Of a stretch of 64,000 bases of DNA, positions 36,541-45,314 are shown piece by piece. The notes under the pieces are model-generated. The model was not told the DNA's origin. It saw nothing but the letters and a program-made list of their open reading frames with translations, and made no database searches. The stretch is from the NCBI GenBank assembly GCA_963975425.1, contig CAXBGS010000001.1:248001-312000 (forward strand), written 5' to 3'. Made by a program: the position numbers and the translations under genes. The DNA comes from CAXBGS01 sp963975425. Lineage in GTDB: Bacteria > Planctomycetota > Planctomycetia > Pirellulales > Pirellulaceae. How positions within the stretch are numbered: the stretch's first letter is position 1; every line of letters starts with the position of its first letter.

Positions 36541-37587
36541 CTACCCAACTTTCTCGCCTAAACCGCAATCGCACCAGATTGGTTGATCGTCCATGATTGT
36601 TGGACTTTGGACGCGAACTTTGGTATCGCGCGTTGGCACACCTGTCAAAATCGAATTGATAGTTTTTGTGAACTTTGGCTTGGACTGTTCATACATTCCA
36701 CCACGCGCACCATGAAAACAACATGCCCAAGCAGCAAGTGCCTGTCCGTATTCGATTGCTGCTTTTGCGGTTAAGTCATCGGACGCCATTAACCCCTTCA
36801 CTCCTAGTGGCCCGAGCTTCCGCAATAGACCAGCAGTGCACCAGTCTCCTGCTCCGGAGGTATCGCGAATCGGTGAACAACGTTTAGCGGGAAGCTTCTT
36901 CCAACGCCCCCGACCACTTGCCGATCTTTTTCGGTATCGCAAACCGTCCGATCCCCGAGTCTCAATCAACACTAGCGGTTCATTCGCATCCAAAATCCCT
37001 TCATTGCCTGATAGCCTGTCCGAAGCAATTTTGACGATGTGTGAAACCGCCAAGGCATCCGACAGCATCGCCGGTTCACTACTAGCCGATGGCTCGAAAA
37101 CAACCAGATTCCCCTTGCGGTTTGCCTCTTCGGCAAGGGTAACGGCACCGCGTGACGTTCGATCAAAGAAAAAGACGTCTGCCTGCGGAAGACGTGGCTC
37201 AATGATGGATACATCGGCAACACGAACCGCCTTGTACCAAGGGAGCCAGTCACCGCAATGCGGGCATTTTCGTGAGAAAGAGTGCGATGGATCGCCGGCC
37301 TTGTTCTGTCGAATTCTCTGAACAACAACGGGCGTGCTACCGTCGTCATCAAATGTTATGAAGTCCGTCTTGACTCCCCAGCGAGACAAGTCATCGGCGA
37401 TTTGTCTTGACGCCGCATCCGAGCGTAGTCGAGCAATGGGAAAGGAGTTCCATCCCATGTAAGACAATGCAGTCAAAACGTTTCCGCAGGTTCCACCTGC
37501 GCACAACAGTGGACCAGCCTCGATATCGTCAGCGATAACCACGTCGAGCGCGACCAGTCCCGTTCCAATAATTGTTGGTTTCTTCAT
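36541..37587 (-). CDS. PfkB-family sugar/nucleoside kinase with zinc-knuckle insert
   Basis: 348 residues from ATG 37587, with GAGGAG upstream. PfkB signatures: GGTCGNVLTALSYMGW near the N-terminus and the catalytic DTSGAGDWCTAGLL near residue 260. Unusual additions are KCPHCGDWLPWYK (residues about 107-119), a possible metal-binding insert, and a C-terminal IWCDCG. The ribokinase/adenosine-kinase class phosphorylates sugar or nucleoside hydroxyls. It ends an operon with SIS-HAD, PRTase-like and AAA genes, so its substrate is probably a sugar- or nucleoside-like metabolite made by them. It is convergent with jetD, 70 bases away. Confidence 0.75.
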   Translation of the reverse strand: MKKPTIIGTGLVALDVVIADDIEAGPLLCAGGTCGNVLTALSYMGWNSFPIARLRSDAASRQIADDLSRWGVKTDFITFDDDGSTPVVVQRIRQNKAGDPSHSFSRKCPHCGDWLPWYKAVRVADVSIIEPRLPQADVFFFDRTSRGAVTLAEEANRKGNLVVFEPSASSEPAMLSDALAVSHIVKIASDRLSGNEGILDANEPLVLIETRGSDGLRYRKRSASGRGRWKKLPAKRCSPIRDTSGAGDWCTAGLLRKLGPLGVKGLMASDDLTAKAAIEYGQALAAWACCFHGARGGMYEQSKPKFTKTINSILTGVPTRDTKVRVQSPTIMDDQPIWCDCGLGEKVG

Positions 37588-37620
37588 TTCTTCTCCTCGT
37601 TGGTTTTGATTCCGTTCTTG

Positions 37621-38757
37621 CTATCCATAGCACTCCCCTGCGATCCAAAGTCCGACCTGCTCAATATTCAACGATAGATCATTGGGCATTTCATAACCCT
37701 GACATTCAATGTGAGCTACTCCGACATTCAGAATATGATTCGCCTTCAGCTCGTACGCCACAAGCATGACGCCAAGCGACATAAGTTTTCCACACAACGC
37801 CGAAAGTGAAACTCGGCACCCACCAATTAACTGCATTACGTCACGATAGTAGAGCGATGTCTGACGGATTTGTCGGTAGACTTCAAACGGGTTGCTTTCC
37901 GACGCGTAAATGATATTCCTTGGATCGACTCGAATTTGATCGAACAGTAAGTCTCGATACTCGAGGACGATGTTATCACCACGCCGGGGATTGCGAGACG
38001 GCGAAGGCAGAATTGGACAAACCTCGTCAGGCTTCACAAGGTCGTAGATACGATCGAATTGTGCTGTTCTTCCTTCGCCCAAAACGGGAATCCAAACTGT
38101 TGGGTTCACGCCCCTTGCCTCTCGGTTGAACTCGCCTTCAAACGGATGCAAAAATGATGCGTTCTCGTCAATTCCTTGCTCTCGGATGTTGGTGTCCAAT
38201 TCCGGCTCTTCGGATACAACAACATGAATGTTAGGAGCGTGCTTGTTTGTGTCACGCATCGCGTCATGGAAATAGAGCAAGCGAGCAATCACGGGGAAGA
38301 ACACCCCACGTGGCATCGCACTCACGTCGACGACTACATCCGTATAGCTTTCAATCACGGCCTCCGAAGAAATCACATTGGCCGCATTTCTCGCCCCTAC
38401 ACGATGGCCATCGTCGCTGCGAAAACGAATCAGTTGTTCAAGAATCCGACCGCGTCCCGATACAGCCGTTTGAAGCCGTTCCCAATTCTTGACGACGGCA
38501 TCTCCTAGCGCTACTGGTGCAGTTGACTCACCCTGGTCGAACTCCAAAGCCATCAAATCAATCGAGCACTTGCTGGCAATTGACGCTATCTTCTCGATGC
38601 CCAACGCAGTCCGAGGATCAAAACCGCGTCCAACGACGAACAGCAACTTTCTCCCAGATTCGTTGCCGTGTTCAAGCCAGAAATCATTGAATTCAGTGTT
38701 GCGCAACAAAACGTAATCTCGCCATCGGATTGCTTCATCGGATTCGGTTCGATTCAT
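37621..38757 (-). CDS. unknown protein of the SIS-HAD/PRTase/ATPase operon
   Basis: 378 residues from ATG 38757, sharing ATGA with the ATPase gene. I do not recognise the family. A Rossmann-like opening is visible (GRKLLFVVGRGFDPRTALGI, then SIDLMALEFDQGES), a second strand-helix at TDVVVDVSAMPRGVFFPVIA, then IYDLVKPDEVCPILPSPSRN and NPRRGDNIVLEYRDLLFD. The conserved-looking polar motifs (SAMPRG, PSPSRNPRRGD) suggest an active site binding a phosphorylated ligand. Candidate effector or sensor in the operon. Confidence 0.55.
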   Translation of the reverse strand: MNRTESDEAIRWRDYVLLRNTEFNDFWLEHGNESGRKLLFVVGRGFDPRTALGIEKIASIASKCSIDLMALEFDQGESTAPVALGDAVVKNWERLQTAVSGRGRILEQLIRFRSDDGHRVGARNAANVISSEAVIESYTDVVVDVSAMPRGVFFPVIARLLYFHDAMRDTNKHAPNIHVVVSEEPELDTNIREQGIDENASFLHPFEGEFNREARGVNPTVWIPVLGEGRTAQFDRIYDLVKPDEVCPILPSPSRNPRRGDNIVLEYRDLLFDQIRVDPRNIIYASESNPFEVYRQIRQTSLYYRDVMQLIGGCRVSLSALCGKLMSLGVMLVAYELKANHILNVGVAHIECQGYEMPNDLSLNIEQVGLWIAGECYG

Positions 38758-40679
38758 AGCAATCCCTCTTGACGGTTCGAGTCCGCAAACGGAGTGTCAA
38801 TCCATTTGGCAAGCACACCCAGGGGTCTTTCCTTGTACAGTCCATAGCCAAGTGGCAGGTCGAAATGAACGCAAAGCAGTCGATTCAGATTCAAAACCAT
38901 CCATTTTTCTTTCTTGCAACTGTAGTCAAGCTGCGCGACTAACAGATTGTGTGCGAGCGCAGAAGCTAACGTGTCGGCGAGACGAACGAGTTCCAATCGT
39001 TTCTTTGATGTGGCCTCGTCAAACAACGTTAATCGCTCCGACATCTTGATCGCCGTGCCGGTAACGCCAGGATCATTCGGTGCAGTGGGCCGGTAAGTAT
39101 ACTCATGCGCAAAATTGCCAACGGACTCAATGAACTGTCTCAGTTCACGTCCATGACGAACCTTACGGGGAATTTCGTCCCAAAGTTGCTTTGCCATACG
39201 TTTCATCAAAGCGTGTTGGCGTTCGGGAGGCAAAGCTATCGGCCTCCGAAGCAATTCAGCAGCGGCAGCTTCCTCGAATATTTCACCCCCAAGCCCTAAG
39301 AATTGCTGGATATTTAGCGAAGCAAGTCGCGAAACTCGTTCAGGGCCGAAATAGTAGGGAAGCCCAAACTCCTTCGCTAGAAACAATTCGGCGGCATTGT
39401 TGAGAGATGAATCCTCGCGATTTCCAAGATCTTCCTCATCGAGCGGGTCATCGTCAAAGAAGCTTGCCTGCCGTTTCCTAAGCTCGCGGTGTATGAGAAT
39501 CTCAAGAGAACGCCACTCAAGGGCGCGTTCGCGTGGTGAACCCTCGCTCTGTACGCGAATCCTGATCCACTCACTGAAACGCTCTTTCTTTCCGTGCTGT
39601 GATTGAACTCGGTTAGCAAGCTCGATAGCAATCTCTTCAAATCGCTTCTCCCACTCCGCTCCTGTCAAAGAATCCTGAAGACAACTCACGAAGGAATCCA
39701 GTTCAGTGCCCGTCGCTGCTTGAACTCTCCGGTCGGCACCCTTCATTGCCAATTTTTCAAACTTGGCATGCTTTGATCGCCAAAACGATTCAATCTCCAA
39801 GATTTCGCCGTAGTCTCTTCCCTGCGCCGCGCCAGAGGAAAACATCTCTTGGGCTGTCATCGCCTCGAATCGCTCGGCAATCCAGATGCCAATCGGGCTT
39901 CGCGCTTCAATCACTGTTTGAAACAGAAGTGATCGCTGATGATTCGTCAGATTGTGGATGTCATCCATCATCAGAAGCATTCGTTCTGCCACGGGTGTGC
40001 CATCGACCTTAATGCGATCAGGGCGAACGACGTCCAGGCTGTGCAACGCGTCATCGCCAGGCAAGCTTTCAGCTTGAAGCGGTCCCAGGCTATCAAGACT
40101 TTCACAAAGAGTAGCTTCGCGTTGCTCAGCCCAACGATGAAGCTCAGTTCCGGTACATGTTGCTCCAAGCTTTTGAAGCGAGGGCGGCTTGTTGGTCAAC
40201 TCGATCTCAATTGAATCGAGACCATCGGGATACGAAAGCTGCTTCAACGCAATCGCGCCGCGCAACACAGCCAGAATGATCCGAGCGTTAAGTAGGCCGA
40301 AAAATAGACGATCTTTGCGAGACTGTTCAACCTCCAGGTCCTGCAACATTGAATAACCACGCCCGCAAGTCAGCATGACGCCAATGACGCGGGGCCCCGA
40401 ATCTCCGATCGCCCCGATATCCTTCATTCGTTGATGCAACTCGCGGATACTCGTATTCGTCTGCTGAGACGACAGCGTCAGCAAAACCGACGGCGTGAAC
40501 AGGCGGATCAGGCTGGTTTTTCCTCCGCCCGCTGCACTGCGAAGGATATGCACCGATTCCAACGGTGACTCCGTTGGCACAATTTCCAAAATGCCCGGCT
40601 CAAACAACGATAGAAACGTCGTGTCGTTGTCGATGCTCTCGGCGCGTCGCAGACGAAAAGGGTTTCGCGAGTCTCTCAT
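38754..40679 (-). CDS. ORC/AAA-type ATPase of a predicted conflict system
   Basis: 641 residues from ATG 40679, overlapping its upstream neighbour by ATGA. Walker A is SAAGGGKTSLIRLF (residues about 48-61). Walker B is RMLLMMDDIHNLTNHQRSLL, with downstream sensor-type RSPIGIWIAERFEAM. The C-terminal half is helical with a possible winged helix near the end. It resembles the ORC/CDC6-like AAA ATPases that computational surveys of prokaryotic conflict systems pair with phosphoribosyltransferase-like proteins; that link is from memory and motif reading. It probably acts as an NTP-driven sensor or switch. Confidence 0.6.
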   Translation of the reverse strand: MRDSRNPFRLRRAESIDNDTTFLSLFEPGILEIVPTESPLESVHILRSAAGGGKTSLIRLFTPSVLLTLSSQQTNTSIRELHQRMKDIGAIGDSGPRVIGVMLTCGRGYSMLQDLEVEQSRKDRLFFGLLNARIILAVLRGAIALKQLSYPDGLDSIEIELTNKPPSLQKLGATCTGTELHRWAEQREATLCESLDSLGPLQAESLPGDDALHSLDVVRPDRIKVDGTPVAERMLLMMDDIHNLTNHQRSLLFQTVIEARSPIGIWIAERFEAMTAQEMFSSGAAQGRDYGEILEIESFWRSKHAKFEKLAMKGADRRVQAATGTELDSFVSCLQDSLTGAEWEKRFEEIAIELANRVQSQHGKKERFSEWIRIRVQSEGSPRERALEWRSLEILIHRELRKRQASFFDDDPLDEEDLGNREDSSLNNAAELFLAKEFGLPYYFGPERVSRLASLNIQQFLGLGGEIFEEAAAAELLRRPIALPPERQHALMKRMAKQLWDEIPRKVRHGRELRQFIESVGNFAHEYTYRPTAPNDPGVTGTAIKMSERLTLFDEATSKKRLELVRLADTLASALAHNLLVAQLDYSCKKEKWMVLNLNRLLCVHFDLPLGYGLYKERPLGVLAKWIDTPFADSNRQEGLL

Positions 40680-41761
40680 GACATCTCCCGATGTCGCTGA
40701 ACACGAGGAAATAGCCCGCGAACATCCCGATCCTCATAGGACCATAGCAACGCCAAAGAATTGTTCGGCGAATTGTGATGTAGCACGACTGGCAACCCAC
40801 AATCTGCGTACCCGTACTTCGCGTCGGGCGTTCCACCGCGTTGCATGTGGACATCGTGGACTTCATGGTCGTAGTACTTTTCGATCAGCGGACCATATTC
40901 GCTAGCTTTATTGCGAACGATCGAAATAGAGTTCGGAAGCAATTGAACTGTTTCTACACGGATACTATTGATACCCGGAAAAGTTTGTTTCTCCAACGAC
41001 GATCGCAGGTACTGGATGGCTTTCTCCGTAGCCGTGTAAATCAAAATGATGAGTTCGGCTCCTTCGGAATTGACCAACGAATGGAGAGGATCATTTGCAT
41101 TCCCAACACTTGCGAGAAACTTTGCAACCTTTCCACTGAACGAACCATCGTCTTTCTCGGAAAAGTAACTGCTGCCACTTGCCGAGAAATCATCAAGAAG
41201 AACGATCGTTCGGAACGCCTTTGCGTTCACGTGTTTCTCTAGCTTCTCTAACAATTCCGATACGCGTTTTGAAGCCAGTTCATGGGTCTGCCAGATCTGC
41301 TCGTGATTGAGTTCTCGGTTCGCCCGACGAAAGGCGTCAATTCTAGCTCCATCGCTCAGCCCAAGAAACAACGTCTCTCGTTGGCGCAATTGGAACGGCT
41401 CAGAAGAAGTCACATGTCCAACATGAAAGCGATTCATGGTGGATTCCGCAGCCACACGATTCAACAAAATCGGCCGAATGAAATCAGGGTATGCAGTGGC
41501 TACGAGATGATCCATCTCTCGCGCGGAGCAGAAAACTAGACGCTCTCTCACGAAGCGATAGGCCGTTGGCCGATCTTCGGCATCAAATTGGTTCAGCCAA
41601 ACGGCCAAGCTCTCGACGAATCGCATACCTGGAGAATACTGTTCGTATTCGTCGTATTTGAACGCTGCCATCGCTTGCAGCAACGGACGCTCTGCCGCAA
41701 CCTCTTCCGGTCCCCAGCCCAGCACAGTGGCGAGCAACTTCTCAGCAAGTGCGTCCTTCAT
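40676..41761 (-). CDS. phosphoribosyltransferase-like protein (conflict-system type)
   Basis: 361 residues from ATG 41761. The key motif is a PRPP-binding loop, FRTIVLLDDFSASGSSYFSE (residues about 199-218): two acidic residues after a hydrophobic strand, then a small-residue loop, as in type I PRTases. The N-terminal half is helical (FVESLAVWLNQFDAEDRPTA and following). It is not similar to housekeeping Upp/Apt by eye. A base- or sugar-transferring reaction on PRPP, or a binding-only role, are both possible. ATGA overlaps on both sides tie it into the five-gene operon. Confidence 0.6.
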   Translation of the reverse strand: MKDALAEKLLATVLGWGPEEVAAERPLLQAMAAFKYDEYEQYSPGMRFVESLAVWLNQFDAEDRPTAYRFVRERLVFCSAREMDHLVATAYPDFIRPILLNRVAAESTMNRFHVGHVTSSEPFQLRQRETLFLGLSDGARIDAFRRANRELNHEQIWQTHELASKRVSELLEKLEKHVNAKAFRTIVLLDDFSASGSSYFSEKDDGSFSGKVAKFLASVGNANDPLHSLVNSEGAELIILIYTATEKAIQYLRSSLEKQTFPGINSIRVETVQLLPNSISIVRNKASEYGPLIEKYYDHEVHDVHMQRGGTPDAKYGYADCGLPVVLHHNSPNNSLALLWSYEDRDVRGLFPRVQRHREMS

Positions 41762-43707
41762 GGCTGAATCCTCGTGACGTCAAGTTTTGCTGTACCGCCA
41801 GTCGCGTGCAGCATTTCCAACACTTCCAGCGTTGCTGCGTCGTAGCGTTGGTAGCGGTCACTGATGTTCCAACATGTAGTCGGGTCACTTGAAACTTCAT
41901 CGACGCAGAGACTCAGCGGGTGCGACAAGAGACTCGCATCGTTGCCTGGCCAGTTACCCCGGTCGCCGACGCACAAAATTTCCGGCCACTCGATCCCCAG
42001 ACCTTCGAGATACTTAAGCATGGATCGTTTAGAAATTCCGGGAGCCAAAACGTCGATCGAATGTGTCGATGTGACGACATTTAGGCCCGTTTGTGAACTT
42101 GCAGCGACGATGCGAGTGACTTCATCGTAAAGGCTAGACCGATTAAGGCATTCGTGCAGTTCGAGTGTGATTTGCCCTCCCTTTGCCTGGATATCAGCGT
42201 TCTCCGAAATCAACGGTGAGTCCAGAATCTGTTTCAAAACCGGCTTTAGCTGTCTTCTTAGGGGAGGGTCAACAGGAGGGCAAAAATTGTCGTCAAGCGT
42301 GCCAATCTCCGCTCCATTGTGATAACCCAGTACAATTTGCCGCCTAACCTTTGGTGAGCGGATACGCTTTTGAAGATCTTTACGGACCGATTTCCCCCGA
42401 CCTGTAGCAATCGCGATCGTGACATCAGCTTTGCATAGCTCTTTCAGTTTTTCAACAATAGCATCGACGGGTCCCTCCAACCTTCGTTCGGGCCCACACA
42501 ATGTTCCGTCATAGTCGAATACGATCGCGCGAAAATTCGCATTGCTTAGCTGCTGGAGAAACTTCTGATGGCGATCCGTCCAGCCGTCGATTTCATTTCG
42601 CTGCACCAGAGACGCAATCGAGAATCCCGATTTCCGCTCGATTGCGATGACTGCACGATCACGCATTTTGAAAGTGACCGGTAAACTTTGAGGTGAACCC
42701 TTCAGATGATAAAGCTTCCTTCCGAACGTAGGCACGTGCGGACGACCGGGGTCCATTTGCTTTGTTTGCCCCGCGACTTGTGCCAGATAGATTGAGTGGA
42801 CTACTGCGCTGAGGGCTCCAGGAATTCCGGCCTGCACCGAGATATTGAGTCGCGGAACAGTATCTGGAATCAACGATAGCGTCTGCTTCGCAACCGCTTC
42901 GTCCTGCGGAGAACTAAACGAAACAACCGCCGACGTATCAGCATGTCGCGCTAGCCAATGATGTCTTCCGTGGGCAAAATTGCGAAAATCGGCAAGCTGA
43001 ACATTGGCAAGGGCAGCTTCTACAAATCGCGATTCAAAATCGGCGGCGGCTGGCTTTGTGTCGCCTCCGTACAGCACCACGATGGTGGGACGCTCGACAA
43101 CTGACGTAGCTCCACGGGACATCTGCTCCAAAACGTCATCCCCTAGAACTGCTGGCTGAACGATATCGCTGAGATTAGGCAACAAACAGGTCGGCACACG
43201 GAAGGCTTGTTCGTACGCTCGTATCAACAACGTTATCGTTGCCAGCAGTGAATTGGTTGCGAGAAACCCGTCCTTCCTCACAGGTGTTCTGTATGCGTGG
43301 CATCGCGCCCAAGGAAATTGCTGAAGCAACTTTTCAAGTTTTGAACTTGCTCGCGTGGTGACTGCAAGCAATTGCCGCGGATAGCGAGTTGTGACTTTCT
43401 CAACGCAGGACAGGACGTCAGGATTGCTGCCCCCGGCAGAGCTAATCAAGACGGCTGCGTCGTGTAAAGACTGTGGTGAAGCGAGTAGCTCGTATGGCGT
43501 AAAAACTTGCGCGGAGTTTGCGGTGAAGAGTGAATGCAATAGCGACAAGAAATGTGCCGACGTCAGCGAGCCACCGGAACCGACCGCAAGCATTCGACCG
43601 CCGGCAGAATCCAGAATTGAACCAGCGAGGTCATCAACATTGGCAGAAACGCACCATTGAAAGGTCTGTTCCAGCTCCGCCAGCTCCGTCTCATAGGGCC
43701 GGCCCAT
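41758..43707 (-). CDS. SIS-domain/HAD-phosphatase fusion
   Basis: 649 residues from ATG 43707 (GTG 43719 also possible). N-terminal SIS (sugar isomerase) region: GGRMLAVGSGGSLTSAHFLS, then AAVLISSAGGSNPDVLSC and TIVVLYGGDTKPAAADFESR. A C-terminal HAD domain starts at FRAIVFDYDGTLCGPERRLE (nucleophile D in DYDGT) with IAIATGRG and CVGDRGNWPGNDASLL as later motifs, closest to the Cof/sucrose-phosphatase-like class. The combination implies handling and dephosphorylation of a phosphosugar or phosphonucleoside. First gene of the operon. Confidence 0.75.
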   Translation of the reverse strand: MGRPYETELAELEQTFQWCVSANVDDLAGSILDSAGGRMLAVGSGGSLTSAHFLSLLHSLFTANSAQVFTPYELLASPQSLHDAAVLISSAGGSNPDVLSCVEKVTTRYPRQLLAVTTRASSKLEKLLQQFPWARCHAYRTPVRKDGFLATNSLLATITLLIRAYEQAFRVPTCLLPNLSDIVQPAVLGDDVLEQMSRGATSVVERPTIVVLYGGDTKPAAADFESRFVEAALANVQLADFRNFAHGRHHWLARHADTSAVVSFSSPQDEAVAKQTLSLIPDTVPRLNISVQAGIPGALSAVVHSIYLAQVAGQTKQMDPGRPHVPTFGRKLYHLKGSPQSLPVTFKMRDRAVIAIERKSGFSIASLVQRNEIDGWTDRHQKFLQQLSNANFRAIVFDYDGTLCGPERRLEGPVDAIVEKLKELCKADVTIAIATGRGKSVRKDLQKRIRSPKVRRQIVLGYHNGAEIGTLDDNFCPPVDPPLRRQLKPVLKQILDSPLISENADIQAKGGQITLELHECLNRSSLYDEVTRIVAASSQTGLNVVTSTHSIDVLAPGISKRSMLKYLEGLGIEWPEILCVGDRGNWPGNDASLLSHPLSLCVDEVSSDPTTCWNISDRYQRYDAATLEVLEMLHATGGTAKLDVTRIQP

Positions 43708-43772
43708 ATCAGCGCCCACCAGAATACGCGGTCGACGGCACTAGGGAGTTTCCATCCATGCAAACATCGCAA

Positions 43773-44024
43773 CTAATGTGACGTCGATTCATTTCCAGAT
43801 TTCCCCTTGTTCGTCCGTTGTAGTGTGTAGCACCATCGCGTTCCGCTGCGTACCGCTTGGATGTCGTTACCTCGATCTCGCAAAGCGGAAATACCGCGGG
43901 CAACCGTTGCCATCGACACACCGAGCTTCGCTGCCAAAACGTCGGCTGATCCTTCGCCATCACGAATCATTTGCAGCAAGTCCGCAAGTCGCGTCTCGAT
44001 TTCCAGAGATTTTGTGTACGGCAA
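43773..44024 (-). CDS. winged-helix regulator (DeoR/HTH_11-like)
   Basis: 83 residues from ATG 44024. SLEIETRLADLLQMIRDGEG, then VLAAKLGVSMATVARGISAL and RDRGNDIQAVRSGTRWCYTL form a complete winged helix. It lies 66 bases upstream of the SIS-HAD gene in the same direction, so it is the likely local regulator of that operon. Confidence 0.65.
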   Translation of the reverse strand: MPYTKSLEIETRLADLLQMIRDGEGSADVLAAKLGVSMATVARGISALRDRGNDIQAVRSGTRWCYTLQRTNKGKSGNESTSH

Positions 44025-44098
44025 CGTGATTCTCCGTCTACTCCAAATGGCAAGTCAGTCACTTTATGACAGACTTGGTGGGTGTCGGCAAGCTGGCT

Positions 44099-44827
44099 TC
44101 ACGAGTTGCGCGGAAACCCGCTTGCATCGGCAATCATATTTAGGCAAGTATCCGCCAGTTGGTCGATGGGAAGGTTGGGGTCACTGGTCGCACCGCCGTG
44201 TGTCTGCGAGATGTATCGCAAACACATCTGACGCCAATTGGTCATGGATTGACTGTGCAAATTCAGCAAAGCAAGCAGATGGTCGGGATTCCTTGCCTCA
44301 ACAAACATCTCAGCAGTGACGGCTACACACTCCCGAGAAGATCCTGAAGAAAGAGACTGGAGAATGCGTCCGGCGGCACTGACAGTCCCTTTCGATTTCC
44401 CGAACAAACCAGCTGCGATGAGCGCGATAATGATCGAATTGGTAAATGCGTAGCTGACTGGGGCATTGGGAGACTCAATGTCAATGGTAATTAAAACCAC
44501 ACATCCCTGAACCCCATGTGTCGCGTCAAACTCGTATCCGAACTTTTCCCAATTCCGATAAGATGGACGCAGGAGAAATTTGTGGATGTTGTTCCATCGC
44601 GTTGTCGTGGATTGCAATAACTTCGTTTTCAATTGAATCCTTTCTACCGAATCCCGATCGTCTAACACGATATCGCAACCATCATGATCGACGTTCGCTG
44701 AATATGACAGCAAGTGGTAGCCACGATTCGCCGCAGCAACCTTCAGGTCGTACAGGAAGCGGTGATTGTAGACGTCCTCGCGAGCGTGAGTGTTAGCAGA
44801 TTCACCGAAAAATTCCGCAGCCGTCAT
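44099..44827 (-). CDS. restriction-nuclease-like protein (DUF4365-like)
   Basis: 242 residues from ATG 44827. The N-terminal half holds a PD-(D/E)xK-like core: FLYDLKVAAANRGYHLLSYS, then NVDHDGCDIVLDDRDSVERI and QLKTK, with D of GCDIVLDD and QLKTK as the acidic-strand and QxK parts. The remainder is helical without recognised domains. It is upstream of the winged-helix gene and may belong to the same defence unit or stand alone. Nuclease activity is inferred from the motif only. Confidence 0.5.
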   Translation of the reverse strand: MTAAEFFGESANTHAREDVYNHRFLYDLKVAAANRGYHLLSYSANVDHDGCDIVLDDRDSVERIQLKTKLLQSTTTRWNNIHKFLLRPSYRNWEKFGYEFDATHGVQGCVVLITIDIESPNAPVSYAFTNSIIIALIAAGLFGKSKGTVSAAGRILQSLSSGSSRECVAVTAEMFVEARNPDHLLALLNLHSQSMTNWRQMCLRYISQTHGGATSDPNLPIDQLADTCLNMIADASGFPRNS

Positions 44828-45053
44828 CGTCGTTCCCGAAGTGTGTAGAAGCGTTTTCAGTAAGTCTAGACGATTTACAGCGAGCCGATACCACGACCTC
44901 GCAGGCAGGTCGAGCCATCGAACCAGCGACACTTGGCCGAAGGCGCTTCATCGTGTTTTTCATAAATCGGTTTTGATCGAAACAGATTCTTCATCTGTCG
45001 AGGAAGCAAGCGAACATGAACGGTCAGTACGAGCCAAACGTCAGTTTTCTGAT

Positions 45054-45094
45054 AGCTAAAAAAAGGAACGCCATGACCGCCCCGAAGGGCGGTC
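45054..45094 (-). terminator. rho-independent terminator of the Ubl operon
   Basis: Read on the minus strand: ACCGCCC-TTCG-GGGCGGT (stem with a UUCG-type loop), then 13 bases and a run of seven T. It follows the small membrane protein gene. The remaining gap to 44827 shows no gene. Confidence 0.65.
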
Positions 45095-45109
45095 GCGACG
45101 TTCCGGTGG

Positions 45110-45247
45110 TCAGCGGCGGTGATGGTTGCTGCGTTTACTGCGGCTGCGGCCGACGTTGTAGCCTTTCCGGCTGCCAGTGCGTTTGCCAGTTTTGTAGAAC
45201 CACCATGCGACGAAGCCGATGATGATCCAAGCTGCTAGTCCTTCCAT
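45110..45247 (-). CDS. small membrane protein of the Ubl operon
   Basis: 45 residues from ATG 45247, with a strong GAGGAAG six bases upstream. One membrane helix (MEGLAAWIIIGFVAWWFYKT) followed by a very basic tail (GKRTGSRKGYNVGRSRSKRS). It is short and easily missed, but the ribosome-binding site, the downstream terminator and the close spacing to the E1-like gene support it. The basic tail should face the cytoplasm; it might tether the conjugation machinery to the membrane. Confidence 0.65.
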   Translation of the reverse strand: MEGLAAWIIIGFVAWWFYKTGKRTGSRKGYNVGRSRSKRSNHHRR

Positions 45248-45314
45248 TCTTCCTCATTACGAATACGAGTTGGGGCTGGGTGCCTTGGTGAAAGCTCGTG
45301 CCCTGTTCGTTTCG

